33,908 nucleotides of DNA from PR03 sp031362725 (lineage in GTDB: Bacteria; Myxococcota_A; UBA9160; PR03): positions 1-33,908 of the forward strand of contig JANLTC010000163.1 in the NCBI GenBank assembly GCA_031362725.1. Reading direction: 5' to 3'. Each line of letters starts with the position of its first letter. Position 1 is the stretch's first letter. Positions 14,995-23,934 of this stretch are shown here, piece by piece. Position numbers and translations under genes: made by a program. The notes beneath the pieces are model-generated. The model was not told the origin of the DNA. It did no database searches and saw only the letters and a list, made by a program, of their open reading frames with translations.

Positions 14995-15245
14995 CCGTCG
15001 GAGACGGCCTCGACCCGAAGGCGAGCCGCCGGACCCGCCCTCTTGGGTGACTCCACCGCCGCTGCACGACCGCGGCCGCCCCGGGCGAGCTGATTCGTGC
15101 ACACACCCCGACGCTCGCGCCCATCTCTTGCGCTTCCCGCTGCCCCCGACGCAGGCACGCAGCGCGCGAAGCGGCGCGCCGGGCGCGGAGCGTGCGCGCG
15201 ATCCGGCACGCAGATTGCTCCGTGCATCGGCGGGAGCGAACCCCG
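14995..15245. other. Intergenic region before the ATP-grasp operon
   Basis: About 250 bases with no credible gene. It presumably holds the promoter of the five-gene operon that starts at 15246. I see no clear palindrome or terminator. Confidence 0.35.
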
Positions 15246-16712
15246 ATGGCGAGTCCGAGCACGCTGCGCACCGGCTTCGGTGAAGCGGCCTATCACGAGT
15301 TCTATCGCGACGACTTCGAGCCGCGGCCGCACTACGCGCCGCTCTGGGAGCACATCCGTCGCGCCGGCCAGAGTCTGCTGGCGGAGAAAGCGCGCGAGGC
15401 GCATTGGACGCTGCAGACCGACGGCGTCACGTTCACCGTCTACGGCGACGACGAGGAAGGCATCGAGCGCGTCTGGCCGCTCGATCTGTTGCCGCGGATC
15501 ATCCCGGCCAGCGAGTGGCTGCCGATCGAGGCCGGGCTCAAGCAGCGCGTGCGCGCGCTCAATGCGTTCTTGCTCGATCTCTACGACAAGCAACAGGTGT
15601 TGCGCGACGGTGTCGTGCCCGCCGAGCTGATCTACCGCGGCAAGGATTTCCGCCGCGAGATCCACGGCATCCGCGCGCCGCACGACCTCTACGTGCACAT
15701 CTGCGGCAGCGATCTGGTGCGCGACGCCGATGGCAGGTACCTGGTGCTCGAAGACAACCTGCGCACGCCGTCCGGTGTCTCGTACATGATCGAGAACCGT
15801 ATCGTCGTGCGGCGCACGATGCCGGAGTTCTTCTCGCGCTATCACGTGCGGCGCGTCGAACACTATCCGGCGCTGCTCGCGCAGGCGCTGCGGGGGCTGT
15901 CGCCGCGCGGCTCCGAAGACGCGGTCGTCGTGCTGCTGACGCCGGGCATCTACAACTCGGCCTACTTCGAGCACACCTTCCTCGCGCGCGAGATGGGCAT
16001 CGAACTCGCCGAGGGCCGCGACCTCGTGACGCGCGACGACATCGTCTACCTGAAGACGACGCACGGCTTGCAGCGCGTCGACGTGCTCTACCGCCGCATC
16101 GACGACGACTACCTCGACCCGCTGTGCTTCCGGCCCGATTCGACGCTCGGCGTCGCTGGCGTGATCAACGCGTGGCGCGCCGGCAACGTCGCGATCGTGA
16201 ACGCGCCCGGCACCGGCATCGCGGACGACAAAGCCGTCTACCCGTATGTGCCGGACCTGATCCGCTACTACCTCGGCGAAGCGCCGGTCCTCGACAACGT
16301 GACGACGTACCGGATGACGATCCCCGAGGAGCGCGCCTACGTGCTCGACAACCTGCACGACGTGGTGGTGAAGGCGGTCTCCGAGTCGGGCGGTTACGGG
16401 ATGCTCATGGGACCCGCATCCACGAAGGCGCTGCGCGCCGAGTTCGCGCAGCGCATAGAGGACAACCCGCGTGGCTACATCGCGCAGCCGGTGATCCCGC
16501 TGTCGCGACATCTGTGTCATCTCGACGGCGAACTGGAATCGCGTCACCTCGATCTGCGGCCGTTCGTGATCCACGGCGGTGACGAGATCCACGTCGTGCC
16601 GGGCGGGCTCACGCGCGTGGCGCTGACCAAGGGCTCGCTGGTGGTGAATTCGTCGCAGGGTGGTGGCTCGAAAGACACCTGGGTGCTGGCAGATGCTGAG
16701 TCGGATCGCTGA
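15246..16712 (+). CDS. Circularly permuted ATP-grasp ligase (CP_ATPgrasp type 2, COG2308)
   Basis: The 488-residue protein matches the DUF404/DUF407 circularly permuted ATP-grasp family. It has the segment LPRIIPASEWLPIEAGLKQR at about residues 84-103, DLYDKQQVLRDGVVP, and LVLEDNLRTPSGVSYMIENR (about 170-189). The C-terminal GGLTRVAL...SSQGGGSKDTWVL block completes the permuted ATP-binding half. Such enzymes are predicted amidoligases that join an amino group to a carboxylate with ATP. ATG 15246 was chosen; an upstream in-frame ATG at 15192 adds 18 non-conserved residues. The last 20 bases overlap the alpha-E gene, so translation is coupled. Confidence 0.92.
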   Translation: MASPSTLRTGFGEAAYHEFYRDDFEPRPHYAPLWEHIRRAGQSLLAEKAREAHWTLQTDGVTFTVYGDDEEGIERVWPLDLLPRIIPASEWLPIEAGLKQRVRALNAFLLDLYDKQQVLRDGVVPAELIYRGKDFRREIHGIRAPHDLYVHICGSDLVRDADGRYLVLEDNLRTPSGVSYMIENRIVVRRTMPEFFSRYHVRRVEHYPALLAQALRGLSPRGSEDAVVVLLTPGIYNSAYFEHTFLAREMGIELAEGRDLVTRDDIVYLKTTHGLQRVDVLYRRIDDDYLDPLCFRPDSTLGVAGVINAWRAGNVAIVNAPGTGIADDKAVYPYVPDLIRYYLGEAPVLDNVTTYRMTIPEERAYVLDNLHDVVVKAVSESGGYGMLMGPASTKALRAEFAQRIEDNPRGYIAQPVIPLSRHLCHLDGELESRHLDLRPFVIHGGDEIHVVPGGLTRVALTKGSLVVNSSQGGGSKDTWVLADAESDR

Positions 16713-17649
16713 ATCGCTGTACTGGATGTCGCGCTACCTCGAGCGCGTCGACTCCACCGCGCGGCTGGTGGAGATCAACCTGCTGCACCTCGTCGAGGCC
16801 GAGAACGCGATCGCCGAAGCGGACGAATGGCGACCGCTGCTGGTGATCTGCGGTCACGAAGCCGAGTTCACCGAAGTGGCTGGCTCGCGCGAGATGACCA
16901 GCGCGCGCGTGATCGAGTTCATCACGCGCGAGCGCCGCAACCCCGGCTCGGTGCGCCAGAGCCTGCGCCTGGCGCGCGAGAACGCGCGCGTGGTGCGCGA
17001 CCGCATCTCGAAGGAAATGTGGGAGAGCGTGAACGAGCTGTGGTTGCGCTCGGAGGAGCGCCTCGAGAGACCGCCCGCCGCCGATTATTTCCGCTTCCTG
17101 CGTTCCGAGGTGGCGCGTTTCCACGGGCTCACGACTTCGTCGATGATCCGCGGCGAGGCATTCGGCTTCTACCTGCTCGGCTTCTTCCTCGAGCGCGCCG
17201 ACATGACGAGTCGGATTCTCGACGTGAAGTATCACCTGCTGCTGCCGGACGCTTCGATGGTCGGTTCGCCGCTCGACTACTACCAGTGGGCCGCGCTGCT
17301 GAAGTCGATGTCGGGCTTCGAAGCGTATCGGCGCAAGTATCACCAGCTGCGACCGCTCGACGTCGCGGAGTTCGTGATCCTCGATCCCGAGTTCCCGCGC
17401 TCGTTGCGCTTCGCGGTCGATCGGATGCAGCAGGCGCTTGCGGGCGTCGGCGCCGAGGCGGGTTCGCCGTCGATGGGCGCGGCGATGGAGCTCTCGCGGC
17501 TGCTCGAGAAGACGGACGCAGCGGGCCTCTTCGAGCAGGGGCTGCACGAGTTCCTCGCCGCATTCCTTGCCCGCGTCTCCGCGCTGCACGACGCGTTGCA
17601 GGACGAGTACTTCGAAGCGCATCTGGGGGAGCGTTCGTGCGCTACGTGA
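16693..17649 (+). CDS. Alpha-E domain protein (COG2307)
   Basis: The 318-residue, mostly helical protein starts MLSRIAESLYWMSRYLERVD, the hallmark opening of alpha-E proteins. It contains SVRQSLRLARENARVVRD and the LGFFLERADMTSRILDVKYH segment. Alpha-E proteins are nearly always encoded beside or fused to the DUF407-type ATP-grasp enzyme and are taken to be its partner. Biochemical function is unknown. It overlaps both neighbours, by 20 bases upstream and 13 bases downstream. Confidence 0.92.
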   Translation: MLSRIAESLYWMSRYLERVDSTARLVEINLLHLVEAENAIAEADEWRPLLVICGHEAEFTEVAGSREMTSARVIEFITRERRNPGSVRQSLRLARENARVVRDRISKEMWESVNELWLRSEERLERPPAADYFRFLRSEVARFHGLTTSSMIRGEAFGFYLLGFFLERADMTSRILDVKYHLLLPDASMVGSPLDYYQWAALLKSMSGFEAYRRKYHQLRPLDVAEFVILDPEFPRSLRFAVDRMQQALAGVGAEAGSPSMGAAMELSRLLEKTDAAGLFEQGLHEFLAAFLARVSALHDALQDEYFEAHLGERSCAT

Positions 17650-18524
17650 TCGAACACGAGACGACGCTCTCGTTTCCCAAGTCGGTGCGCGAACATCAAT
17701 GCGAACTCAGGCTGGCGCCGCGCGAGAGCGCGTCGCAGCGCCGGGTCGCGTGCGAGATCGAAGTCGAACCCGACGCGAAACTGCGCACGCATCTCGACGC
17801 GTTCGGAAACCTGGTACACCGCCTGTCGCTGCTCGCACCGCACGGAGGGCTCCGGGCACGCGTGTCGGCCGAGGTCGAGACCACGCTCGACAATCCCTTC
17901 GACTACAGCGAGCTCTCGCCGGCCGACGAGAGCGCTTGGCAGGAGCGCCAGCTGCGCGACGCCCCGTCGCTCTACGACTTCGTGCTGCATCGCAGCCTTG
18001 CGGTCCCCGATCTCGCCGCCGAGATCGCTGGCTGCACCTTGCCGCGCTACGCGACCGATCGGACGCTGCTCGCGAACACCCAGGCAGCGATGGCGTGGGC
18101 CAGCGAAACCTTCGTCTACGAATCCGGTGCCACGGCGGTACACGGCGCGCTGTCCGAGTTCTTCGAGCAGCGAGCCGGCGTCTGTCAGGACTTCGCGCAC
18201 CTCTTGGTCGCGCTCGTCCGCTCGTGGGGTTTCGCGGCGCGCTACGCGATGGGTTACGTCGATCCCGGCGTCACCGAGACACAGGAACCGCTGCAGGCGA
18301 CCCATGCGTGGGCCGAAGTGATGATCCCGGGCGCGGGCTGGCGCGGCTTCGACGCGACGTCGGGACTCGTCGCGGACGGCGCCTACATCCCGGTCGCGGT
18401 CGGACGCGAGTCGCGCGACGCGGCGCCGGTGCGCGGCACCTTCAAGGGCGACGACGGTGGCACCGCGCCCCGCGTTTCGGTTCGCGTCACGCGAAAGGAA
18501 GCGCAGGAGCAACAAGTCCAGTGA
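17637..18524 (+). CDS. Transglutaminase-like cysteine peptidase with N-terminal beta region (COG1305)
   Basis: The 295-residue protein has the bacterial transglutaminase N-terminal beta domain (residues 1 to about 130) and a catalytic core. Cys-183 lies in RAGVCQDFAH, His-223 in THAWAEV and Asp-239 in GFDATSG, a complete triad. These proteins act as peptidases or amide-exchanging enzymes and regularly accompany the ATP-grasp/alpha-E pair, where they are proposed to process the amide-linked product. The GTG start at 17637 follows GGGGGAG and lies inside the end of the alpha-E gene. The GTG start of the next gene overlaps its stop. Confidence 0.92.
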   Translation: MRYVIEHETTLSFPKSVREHQCELRLAPRESASQRRVACEIEVEPDAKLRTHLDAFGNLVHRLSLLAPHGGLRARVSAEVETTLDNPFDYSELSPADESAWQERQLRDAPSLYDFVLHRSLAVPDLAAEIAGCTLPRYATDRTLLANTQAAMAWASETFVYESGATAVHGALSEFFEQRAGVCQDFAHLLVALVRSWGFAARYAMGYVDPGVTETQEPLQATHAWAEVMIPGAGWRGFDATSGLVADGAYIPVAVGRESRDAAPVRGTFKGDDGGTAPRVSVRVTRKEAQEQQVQ

Positions 18525-19510
18525 GGATCCGGCAGGAGATCTTCTTCGCACTCGAACTGCCGTATCGCGAGCGCCTGGTGCTGGAGCGAACGCTCTATGA
18601 GGGCGCAGGGCGCGCAGCGCCTGGCCCTCCGGGTCATCAGGCGGGTGGACCTCGCGTCGCGGTCGTGTCGGGCATTCATGGCGACGAACTCGAAGGGCTC
18701 TACGTCTGCCATCGGCTGGCGGCGTCGCTCGAACGGCTCGCCAAAGAGCGGCCCGACGCGCTGCTCGGACAGGTAGAGCTCTATCCCGCGCTGAACCCGC
18801 TCGGTCTCGACACGTTGCAGCGTGTGATGCCGATCCATGGCGTCGATCTCAATCGGAACTTCCCCGGTCACCGCGAGGGATTGCTGCCGCACCGTGTGGC
18901 CGACGCGGCGATGCGCGCGCTCGCGGGCGCCTCGCTGGTCGTCGACATCCACGCCTCGAACATCTACCTGCGCGAGATCCCGCAGGTGCGCATCGCGCAA
19001 CGCTTCGAGTCGACGCTGCTTCCGCTCGCGCGCGACATGAATCTCGACTTGATCTGGGTGCACGGCGCCGCGACGGTGCTGGAGAACACGATCGCGCACA
19101 GCCTCAATACGGTCGGCACGCCGTGTCTGGTGGTGGAAATGGGCGTCGGCATGCGGGTCACGCCGGCCTTCGTCGAGCAGGTGGTGATCGGCATCCTGCA
19201 CGCGTGGCAGGCGCTCGGTGTGCTGGCGGAAGATCTCGAGATCGAGCCCAACAAGCACGCCCCGCTGATCGCACACGACGGCAACGTCCACTACCTGAAT
19301 GCGGACGTGTCGGGACTCTTCGTCCCGAGCGCTGCGCACTGGATGGCGCTCGGGAAGGGGCAGCTCCTCGGTCGCATCGTGTCGCCGCTCCGCGGCGAAG
19401 TGCTCGCGGAGGTGCGGTCCCCGGTGGAAGGCGTGCTCTTCACGTTACGCGAGTACCCGCTCGTCTACGAAGGCTCGCTGCTCGCGCGCATCATGGAGAC
19501 CGAACGATGA
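18521..19510 (+). CDS. M14-family AspA/AstE-like zinc deacylase, first paralogue
   Basis: The 329-residue protein belongs to the succinylglutamate desuccinylase/aspartoacylase group of M14 metalloenzymes. Zinc ligands are visible as H53 and E56 (GIHGDE) and H144 (VDIHAS). The substrate-binding NRNFPG segment and the catalytic Glu-206 (VVEMG) are also present. The C-terminal beta domain (about 255-329) contains GLFVPSAAHWM, GRIVSPLRG and EGVLF, as in family members that act on acylated amino compounds. The start is GTG 18521 overlapping the transglutaminase stop (GTGA), and an ATGA overlap joins it to the next paralogue. The substrate could be an amide made by the operon's ligase; this is inference. 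Confidence 0.9.
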   Translation: MRIRQEIFFALELPYRERLVLERTLYEGAGRAAPGPPGHQAGGPRVAVVSGIHGDELEGLYVCHRLAASLERLAKERPDALLGQVELYPALNPLGLDTLQRVMPIHGVDLNRNFPGHREGLLPHRVADAAMRALAGASLVVDIHASNIYLREIPQVRIAQRFESTLLPLARDMNLDLIWVHGAATVLENTIAHSLNTVGTPCLVVEMGVGMRVTPAFVEQVVIGILHAWQALGVLAEDLEIEPNKHAPLIAHDGNVHYLNADVSGLFVPSAAHWMALGKGQLLGRIVSPLRGEVLAEVRSPVEGVLFTLREYPLVYEGSLLARIMETER

Positions 19511-20508
19511 GCCTCGGTGGAGAACGCGTGTTGCTGCACATGACGGCGCCGTCGCGCGAGGACTTCGACCTTCCGTACCACGATCTGGGTCCGCAGCACG
19601 AGGCGCCGATGCTCGCGCTGGTGGCGGGCGTGCACGGCGACGAACTGAACGGCGTCTTCGTGCTGTCGCGACTCGCGTCGTTCCTGCGAAAAGTGGCCGC
19701 TGGCGAACGCGCCGGCGCGACGCTGCTCCGGCGCGTGCTGCTGATCCCCGCGGTGAACGTTCTCGGTGTCAACACGCGCTCGCGAAACTGGCCCTTCGAC
19801 GGCACCGACATCAATCGAATGTTCCCCGGCTACGACGGCGGCGAAACCACGCAGCGGATCGCCGGCGCGTTGCTCGAGCTGACCACGCCGGCGCGCTGGC
19901 GCATCGACATCCATGCCTCGAACGTCGATTTCGAAGAGTTGCCCCAGGTCCGGCTCTACGCGCCCTCCGCTGCGGAGCGCGAAGCGGCGCGCTGGCTCGG
20001 TCTGCCGGCCATCGTCGAGCGTCCCGCCTCGCCGCCGTTCCACGCGACACTCGCGAGCGCCTGGCGCGAACGCGGCGGCGGCGCGCTGGTGATCCAGGCG
20101 GGCTACGCGGGATCGATGCAGCCGCTGCACTGCGAGCGGCTGTTCCGCGCGCTCATCGACTTCCTCGAACGGGCGGGGCTGCTACACGGCGTGCGTCTCG
20201 CCGAACCCGAGGAAGACGTGCACCACTTCGGCCCGCGTCATTCGTTCCCGATCATCTCGGAAAACGCGGGCTGGTTCGTGTCCCGTCTCGAAGTCGGTCA
20301 GTGGCTGCAAGCCGGCGAGACGGTCGGCACCATCTACGACGGCTTCAGCGGCGAGCTTCGCAGCGAAGTCAACGCGCCGATCTCGGGCCTGCTCTCCGGC
20401 ATCCGCCGCCAGCCGTTGCTCTGCGAAGGCGACCTCGTCGCGCGGATCCTGTCACGGCAGGAAGTCGGCGACGTCGCCGACACGTATCTGATGGGGCACG
20501 GGCAGTAG
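19507..20508 (+). CDS. M14-family AspA/AstE-like protein, second paralogue, catalytic Glu replaced by Gln
   Basis: The 333-residue paralogue of the preceding gene keeps the zinc site: H43 and E46 in GVHGDELNG, and H136 in IDIHAS. It also keeps the NRMFPG segment and the C-terminal beta domain (NAGWFVSRLEVGQW, SGELRSEV). At the place where the first paralogue has Glu in VVEMG, this one has Gln-197 (VIQAG). In M14 enzymes that Glu activates water, so the protein may be inactive, may have altered chemistry, or may form a regulatory heteromer with its neighbour. It ends the operon and converges on the GST gene. Confidence 0.88.
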   Translation: MSLGGERVLLHMTAPSREDFDLPYHDLGPQHEAPMLALVAGVHGDELNGVFVLSRLASFLRKVAAGERAGATLLRRVLLIPAVNVLGVNTRSRNWPFDGTDINRMFPGYDGGETTQRIAGALLELTTPARWRIDIHASNVDFEELPQVRLYAPSAAEREAARWLGLPAIVERPASPPFHATLASAWRERGGGALVIQAGYAGSMQPLHCERLFRALIDFLERAGLLHGVRLAEPEEDVHHFGPRHSFPIISENAGWFVSRLEVGQWLQAGETVGTIYDGFSGELRSEVNAPISGLLSGIRRQPLLCEGDLVARILSRQEVGDVADTYLMGHGQ

Positions 20509-20522
20509 CGATCCGAGACGAC

Positions 20523-21179
20523 TCAATTCCGCCCAGCCGCCGCCAGCGCTGGGCGCGCGGTGCAGCGCGTGAGCCACGCATCGAGATTCGGAAACGCGGC
20601 GAGTTCCATCCGCGCGAGTCGCACGGTCAGCAGCACCGAGGCGACGTTCAGATCCGCGACGCCAAATTCCTCACCGAGCAGGTACGAACGGCCCGCGAGC
20701 GCGTCGTCGAGCACCCGGAACGGGAGCTGCAATGCGGCGGTCGCAGCCTTCGCGTCCGGCTCGATGTAGCCCGGATGTGTCGCGCGAAACTCGGCGCTCT
20801 CGGTCCACGCTCGCCACTTGGCCAGCTGCTCGCCGCCGCTCTCGAAGAGAACCACGAACGTGTGTGCCTCGCACTCCGTCATCACCCAGAACGACCATTG
20901 CAGCGTCCGCGCGCGATCCTCGGCGCTCGCCGGCCACAGCGTCCCGGCACCGTAGCGCTCGGCGAGGTAGAGATTGATGGCGAGCGACTCGAACAGACAC
21001 AGTTCCCCATCGACGAGCGCGGGCACGTGGCCGTTCGGGTTGATGCGCAGGAATGCAGGTGTTCGCGTCTCTCCGCTCGCGAAATCGGTCTTCACGTGCG
21101 TGTATGAAACACCGAGTTCCTCGAGCATCCAGAGCACGCGAAACGCGCGTGTGTTCACGGTGCCGTAGAGTGTGATCAT
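20523..21179 (-). CDS. Glutathione S-transferase family protein
   Basis: The 218-residue protein has the thioredoxin-fold N-terminal domain (MITLYGTVNTRAFRVLWML, PNGHVPALVDG, then LFESLAINLYLAERY with the Glu-Ser that binds the gamma-glutamyl group). The all-helical C-terminal domain includes GVADLNVASVLL. The N-terminal Thr/Arg region suggests a Ser- or Thr-type GST acting in detoxification or thiol transfer. ATG 21179 has GGAGG four bases upstream on the coding strand. It overlaps the stop of a small upstream open frame by 4 bases and is divergent from the MAPEG gene. Confidence 0.9.
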   Translation of the reverse strand: MITLYGTVNTRAFRVLWMLEELGVSYTHVKTDFASGETRTPAFLRINPNGHVPALVDGELCLFESLAINLYLAERYGAGTLWPASAEDRARTLQWSFWVMTECEAHTFVVLFESGGEQLAKWRAWTESAEFRATHPGYIEPDAKAATAALQLPFRVLDDALAGRSYLLGEEFGVADLNVASVLLTVRLARMELAAFPNLDAWLTRCTARPALAAAGRN

Positions 21180-21430
21180 CCCGTCCTCCCATCGGGTCCC
21201 ATCTTCCCGATTTCGCGCACCGCGATCGTACCCCAGCGCGCGTGCGGGCAGCGCTTCGCCAGCTCGGTCTCGATCGCGAACGCGACCTCGACGAGGTCGA
21301 GGTCGCGCAGCGGGGCCGTCAGCGCCCCCTGCACGCGGCCCGGGCCCACGGGATCCCGGGCCTCGCCGCGGGCGTCCACGGCGAGAACAGATCCAAACCC
21401 GGCACGTTGCGGCAACGCGCGGGCTGTCAC
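21176..21430 (-). CDS. Small uncharacterised open frame overlapping the GST start
   Basis: This 84-codon frame ends in a TGA that overlaps the GST ATG (ATGA), an arrangement typical of coupled operon genes. The C-terminal half (TAPLRDLDLVEVAFAIET then ELAKRCPHARWGTIAVREIG) looks protein-like. The N-terminal half overlaps the divergent MAPEG promoter region and is less convincing. I recognise no family; it may be a coincidental frame. Confidence 0.3.
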   Translation of the reverse strand: MTARALPQRAGFGSVLAVDARGEARDPVGPGRVQGALTAPLRDLDLVEVAFAIETELAKRCPHARWGTIAVREIGKMGPDGRTG

Positions 21431-21487
21431 AGATTCGGGCGACCGACTCCGCGAGATTCCCTCGTAGTCCCCGGAAGGAGATCATTC

Positions 21488-21928
21488 ATGCTTGCGATCG
21501 GCGACTTCCCCGCGCTTCGCCCGCTGATCCTCTTCAGCGTGCTGTTGGTACTGAAGATGGGCGCCGTCGCCTTCGCGACGTCCAATGCGCGCCGCAAGGC
21601 GAAGGTGGTGCTGAACCCGGAGGACACCAAGGTCAACCCGGGATCTCGTGCCGCAAGCGAAGAAGCGGCCGCAACGCTGCGGGCCAAGCGTGCGCACTTG
21701 AACGACGTCGAGAACATCCCGGGTTTCCTGGTTCTGGCGCTGCTCTTCGTGCTCACCGGTTGCTCGGCAACGGCTGGTTGGGCGTACTTCGGCGTGTACT
21801 TCGCCGCGCGCACACTCCACACGATCTTCTACCTGAACGCGGTCCAACCCTTCCGCACGGCGGCGTTCTTCGTCGGGCAGCTCGCGCAGCTCGGCATGAT
21901 GGTTCAGCTGCTTGCGAGGGTGCTCTGA
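21488..21928 (+). CDS. MAPEG-family membrane glutathione transferase (MGST1-like)
   Basis: The 146-residue integral membrane protein has four hydrophobic helices and the MGST1-type signatures RAKRAHLNDVENIPGF in the loop between helices 1 and 2 and RTLHTIFYLNAVQPFRTAAF near helix 3. MAPEG proteins conjugate or reduce hydrophobic electrophiles with glutathione in the inner membrane. ATG 21488 follows AAGGAG. It is divergent from the soluble GST, so the pair probably forms a detoxification locus. Confidence 0.9.
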   Translation: MLAIGDFPALRPLILFSVLLVLKMGAVAFATSNARRKAKVVLNPEDTKVNPGSRAASEEAAATLRAKRAHLNDVENIPGFLVLALLFVLTGCSATAGWAYFGVYFAARTLHTIFYLNAVQPFRTAAFFVGQLAQLGMMVQLLARVL

Positions 21929-22005
21929 CGTTCCGATCGGCTCGCGACGCCGCTCGGGCGCGCGCCGAATGCGCATCCGTGCTCCGTCACCGAGCGCGAG
22001 CCCGA

Positions 22006-23934
22006 TCACGGCGTCTCTGTCGATGACCGGTCGCGCTCCGCGCTGATCGACTCGAGGCGTCCGCAGAGTCTCTGCACAGTCTCGGCGTCCAACTCTTCTC
22101 CGCGTAGCAACGCTTCGATCTCGACGCCGGCCGGATCGACGATGTCGCCGCGTATGACTGCGGCCGGCACGGCCGCCCGCGCCTGCCCGAGCAAGACGCG
22201 GATCTGCCGGGTCTCAGCGCCGAGCGCGGAACGCGCGACGCCGGCTTCCGCGAGCCGCGTCGTCCGCTGCGACGCCGCGCAGGCCGCGTCGCGCGCGAGC
22301 AGGTCGAGGCGGATCGGGCGATAGCGCTGGATGCCGCCCACCAGTGGCGGCAGCCCGTCGCCGAGCAGCGCGCGGGCGATCGTGCGGCGCAGCGGCGAGC
22401 CCGCGATGTAGAAGCCGCCGTCGGGGCCGACCGCCGACACGGCGATCGATTCCTCCCGGCCCACCGCGAACGAACGCAGCCGGCCGGTTTCCCGGTCGAG
22501 AAGCCCCATCCCGAACTTCGTCGTCAGCTGCTGGGATCCGAGCGTGCGCCCGCCGCCGACGCTCACGACGACACCATTCGCGGTAACAGTCGGCGTGAGC
22601 GCGTTGAAGTTCGCAAAGCCCGGGAACGCGTCGAGTTTCGCGCGCCAGGCGATCTCGGCCGCGTTGCCGCGGTCGACGAGCTTGATCACGTCGAATCGCG
22701 TCACTGCGTAGAGCTCGTGATTCTCCGCCGAGACGGCGATCGAGGCGGCGACCTGCGAGCCCACGTCGATGCGCCAGCGCTCGCGCAGGTCGCGGTCGAG
22801 TGCGATCACGAAGCCGTTGTCGTCCGACACGATGACTGCGTCGCCGGCGGCGCTGAGCGTCGGCGTCGAGCCGGTGCCGCCGTCGAATGCGAAGCTGCGC
22901 ACGATCTCGAGCTCGTACGCGCCCGCGCGCTCGCCGCGCAACTCGAGCGCATAGAGCGCGCCGTTGCGCGAGACGCCGTCGGCGGCACCGTCCTGCTCGT
23001 CGGGCGCGGTCGCTGCGATGAAGAGTCGCCCGGTCGCGGGGTCGATCGCATAGAAGTTGGCGACCCGGACGGCGCGCCCGAAGACCGTATCGAGGATCGA
23101 CGTGAAAAGGCCGACACCGTCGGCGGTCGCGCCGAACGCAGCGTCCGTCTGGCGATTGGCGCGGCGCGCGAGCCAAGCGGGGACTTCCCCGCTCGCCGCG
23201 GCCGGAGCGCCGGGCAGGCGGAACGGCGCGTGCAGCAGCGGCGCACCGGTCTTGCGGTCGTGCGCGAACACGAAGCCGTCCATCGTCACGCCGAACACCG
23301 CGTCGGCCTGCGGGTGGTAGCTCATGCCCCAGACGTGGGTCTGGTCGCGCTCGCCGGGTTCTCGCGGCGGCAGGCTGAGGCCAGTCGGCACGCTCCAGAT
23401 GACGCTTCCGTCGCTGCGCAGCGCCATCGCGTTCGTGTAGGTCGAGTGATAGATGCGCTGGTGTGGAGAATCGTCGGGATCGTTCAACACCAGCGGCGCG
23501 CCGCAGCCAGCGCCGCGCCCCGGGATCGACCAGCGGCGGCGCCCGGTCTCGCGGTCGAGCGAGACGAGCGAGACGTCCTCGCGTGCGCTGACCGGTGCGA
23601 AGTAGAGGTTGCCTTCATTGTCGAAGGTCGGGCCTTCGGCGACATAGAGCTCCGGCTCGGCGATCCATTGATATTGCACCACCGGCGCCGCGACGGACCA
23701 GATCTCGTCGCTGTTGCGCGTGTCGACGTGCATCGCGTGGAATGTGTCGGGCTCGGGGAGCACGGCCGATGCGAGCGGTTCGAGCTGCCGGGTGCCGGCC
23801 GGTGCCCATTGCGTGCGCCCCGGTGGCGCGAAGATCCGCGCCTCGGGCAGCGCCGCGATCCAGCGGTAACCGGCGACTCCAGCGGCGATCGCCAGGCCGA
23901 TTGCCGAAGCGACGATGACACCGAGTCGCGGCAT
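22006..23934 (-). CDS. Membrane-anchored PQQ-like beta-propeller protein
   Basis: The 642-residue protein has an N-terminal hydrophobic segment at about residues 5-25 that serves as anchor or signal. A multi-bladed WD-like/PQQ-like propeller follows, with repeating LDRETGRRRWS, HDRKTGAPLL, IDPATGRLFIA, LDRDLRERW and LDRETGRLRS units. The C-terminal region after about 565 is helical and charged. It lacks the adjacent-Cys pair and catalytic Asp context of quinoprotein dehydrogenases, so a structural or outer-membrane/periplasmic assembly role is as likely as PQQ binding. Its position near pqq genes may be chance. Start ATG 23934 leaves a 158-base divergent promoter region shared with the monooxygenase. 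Confidence 0.8.
   Translation of the reverse strand: MPRLGVIVASAIGLAIAAGVAGYRWIAALPEARIFAPPGRTQWAPAGTRQLEPLASAVLPEPDTFHAMHVDTRNSDEIWSVAAPVVQYQWIAEPELYVAEGPTFDNEGNLYFAPVSAREDVSLVSLDRETGRRRWSIPGRGAGCGAPLVLNDPDDSPHQRIYHSTYTNAMALRSDGSVIWSVPTGLSLPPREPGERDQTHVWGMSYHPQADAVFGVTMDGFVFAHDRKTGAPLLHAPFRLPGAPAAASGEVPAWLARRANRQTDAAFGATADGVGLFTSILDTVFGRAVRVANFYAIDPATGRLFIAATAPDEQDGAADGVSRNGALYALELRGERAGAYELEIVRSFAFDGGTGSTPTLSAAGDAVIVSDDNGFVIALDRDLRERWRIDVGSQVAASIAVSAENHELYAVTRFDVIKLVDRGNAAEIAWRAKLDAFPGFANFNALTPTVTANGVVVSVGGGRTLGSQQLTTKFGMGLLDRETGRLRSFAVGREESIAVSAVGPDGGFYIAGSPLRRTIARALLGDGLPPLVGGIQRYRPIRLDLLARDAACAASQRTTRLAEAGVARSALGAETRQIRVLLGQARAAVPAAVIRGDIVDPAGVEIEALLRGEELDAETVQRLCGRLESISAERDRSSTETP

Noticed and set aside
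14766..16592. 608-codon minus-strand frame
   Set aside because: Antisense to the ATP-grasp gene, with no domain-like sequence; a codon-bias shadow.
22006..23934. PQQ-dependent alcohol dehydrogenase
   Set aside because: Propeller repeats are present, but the adjacent Cys pair and catalytic/metal residues of quinoprotein dehydrogenases are not seen.
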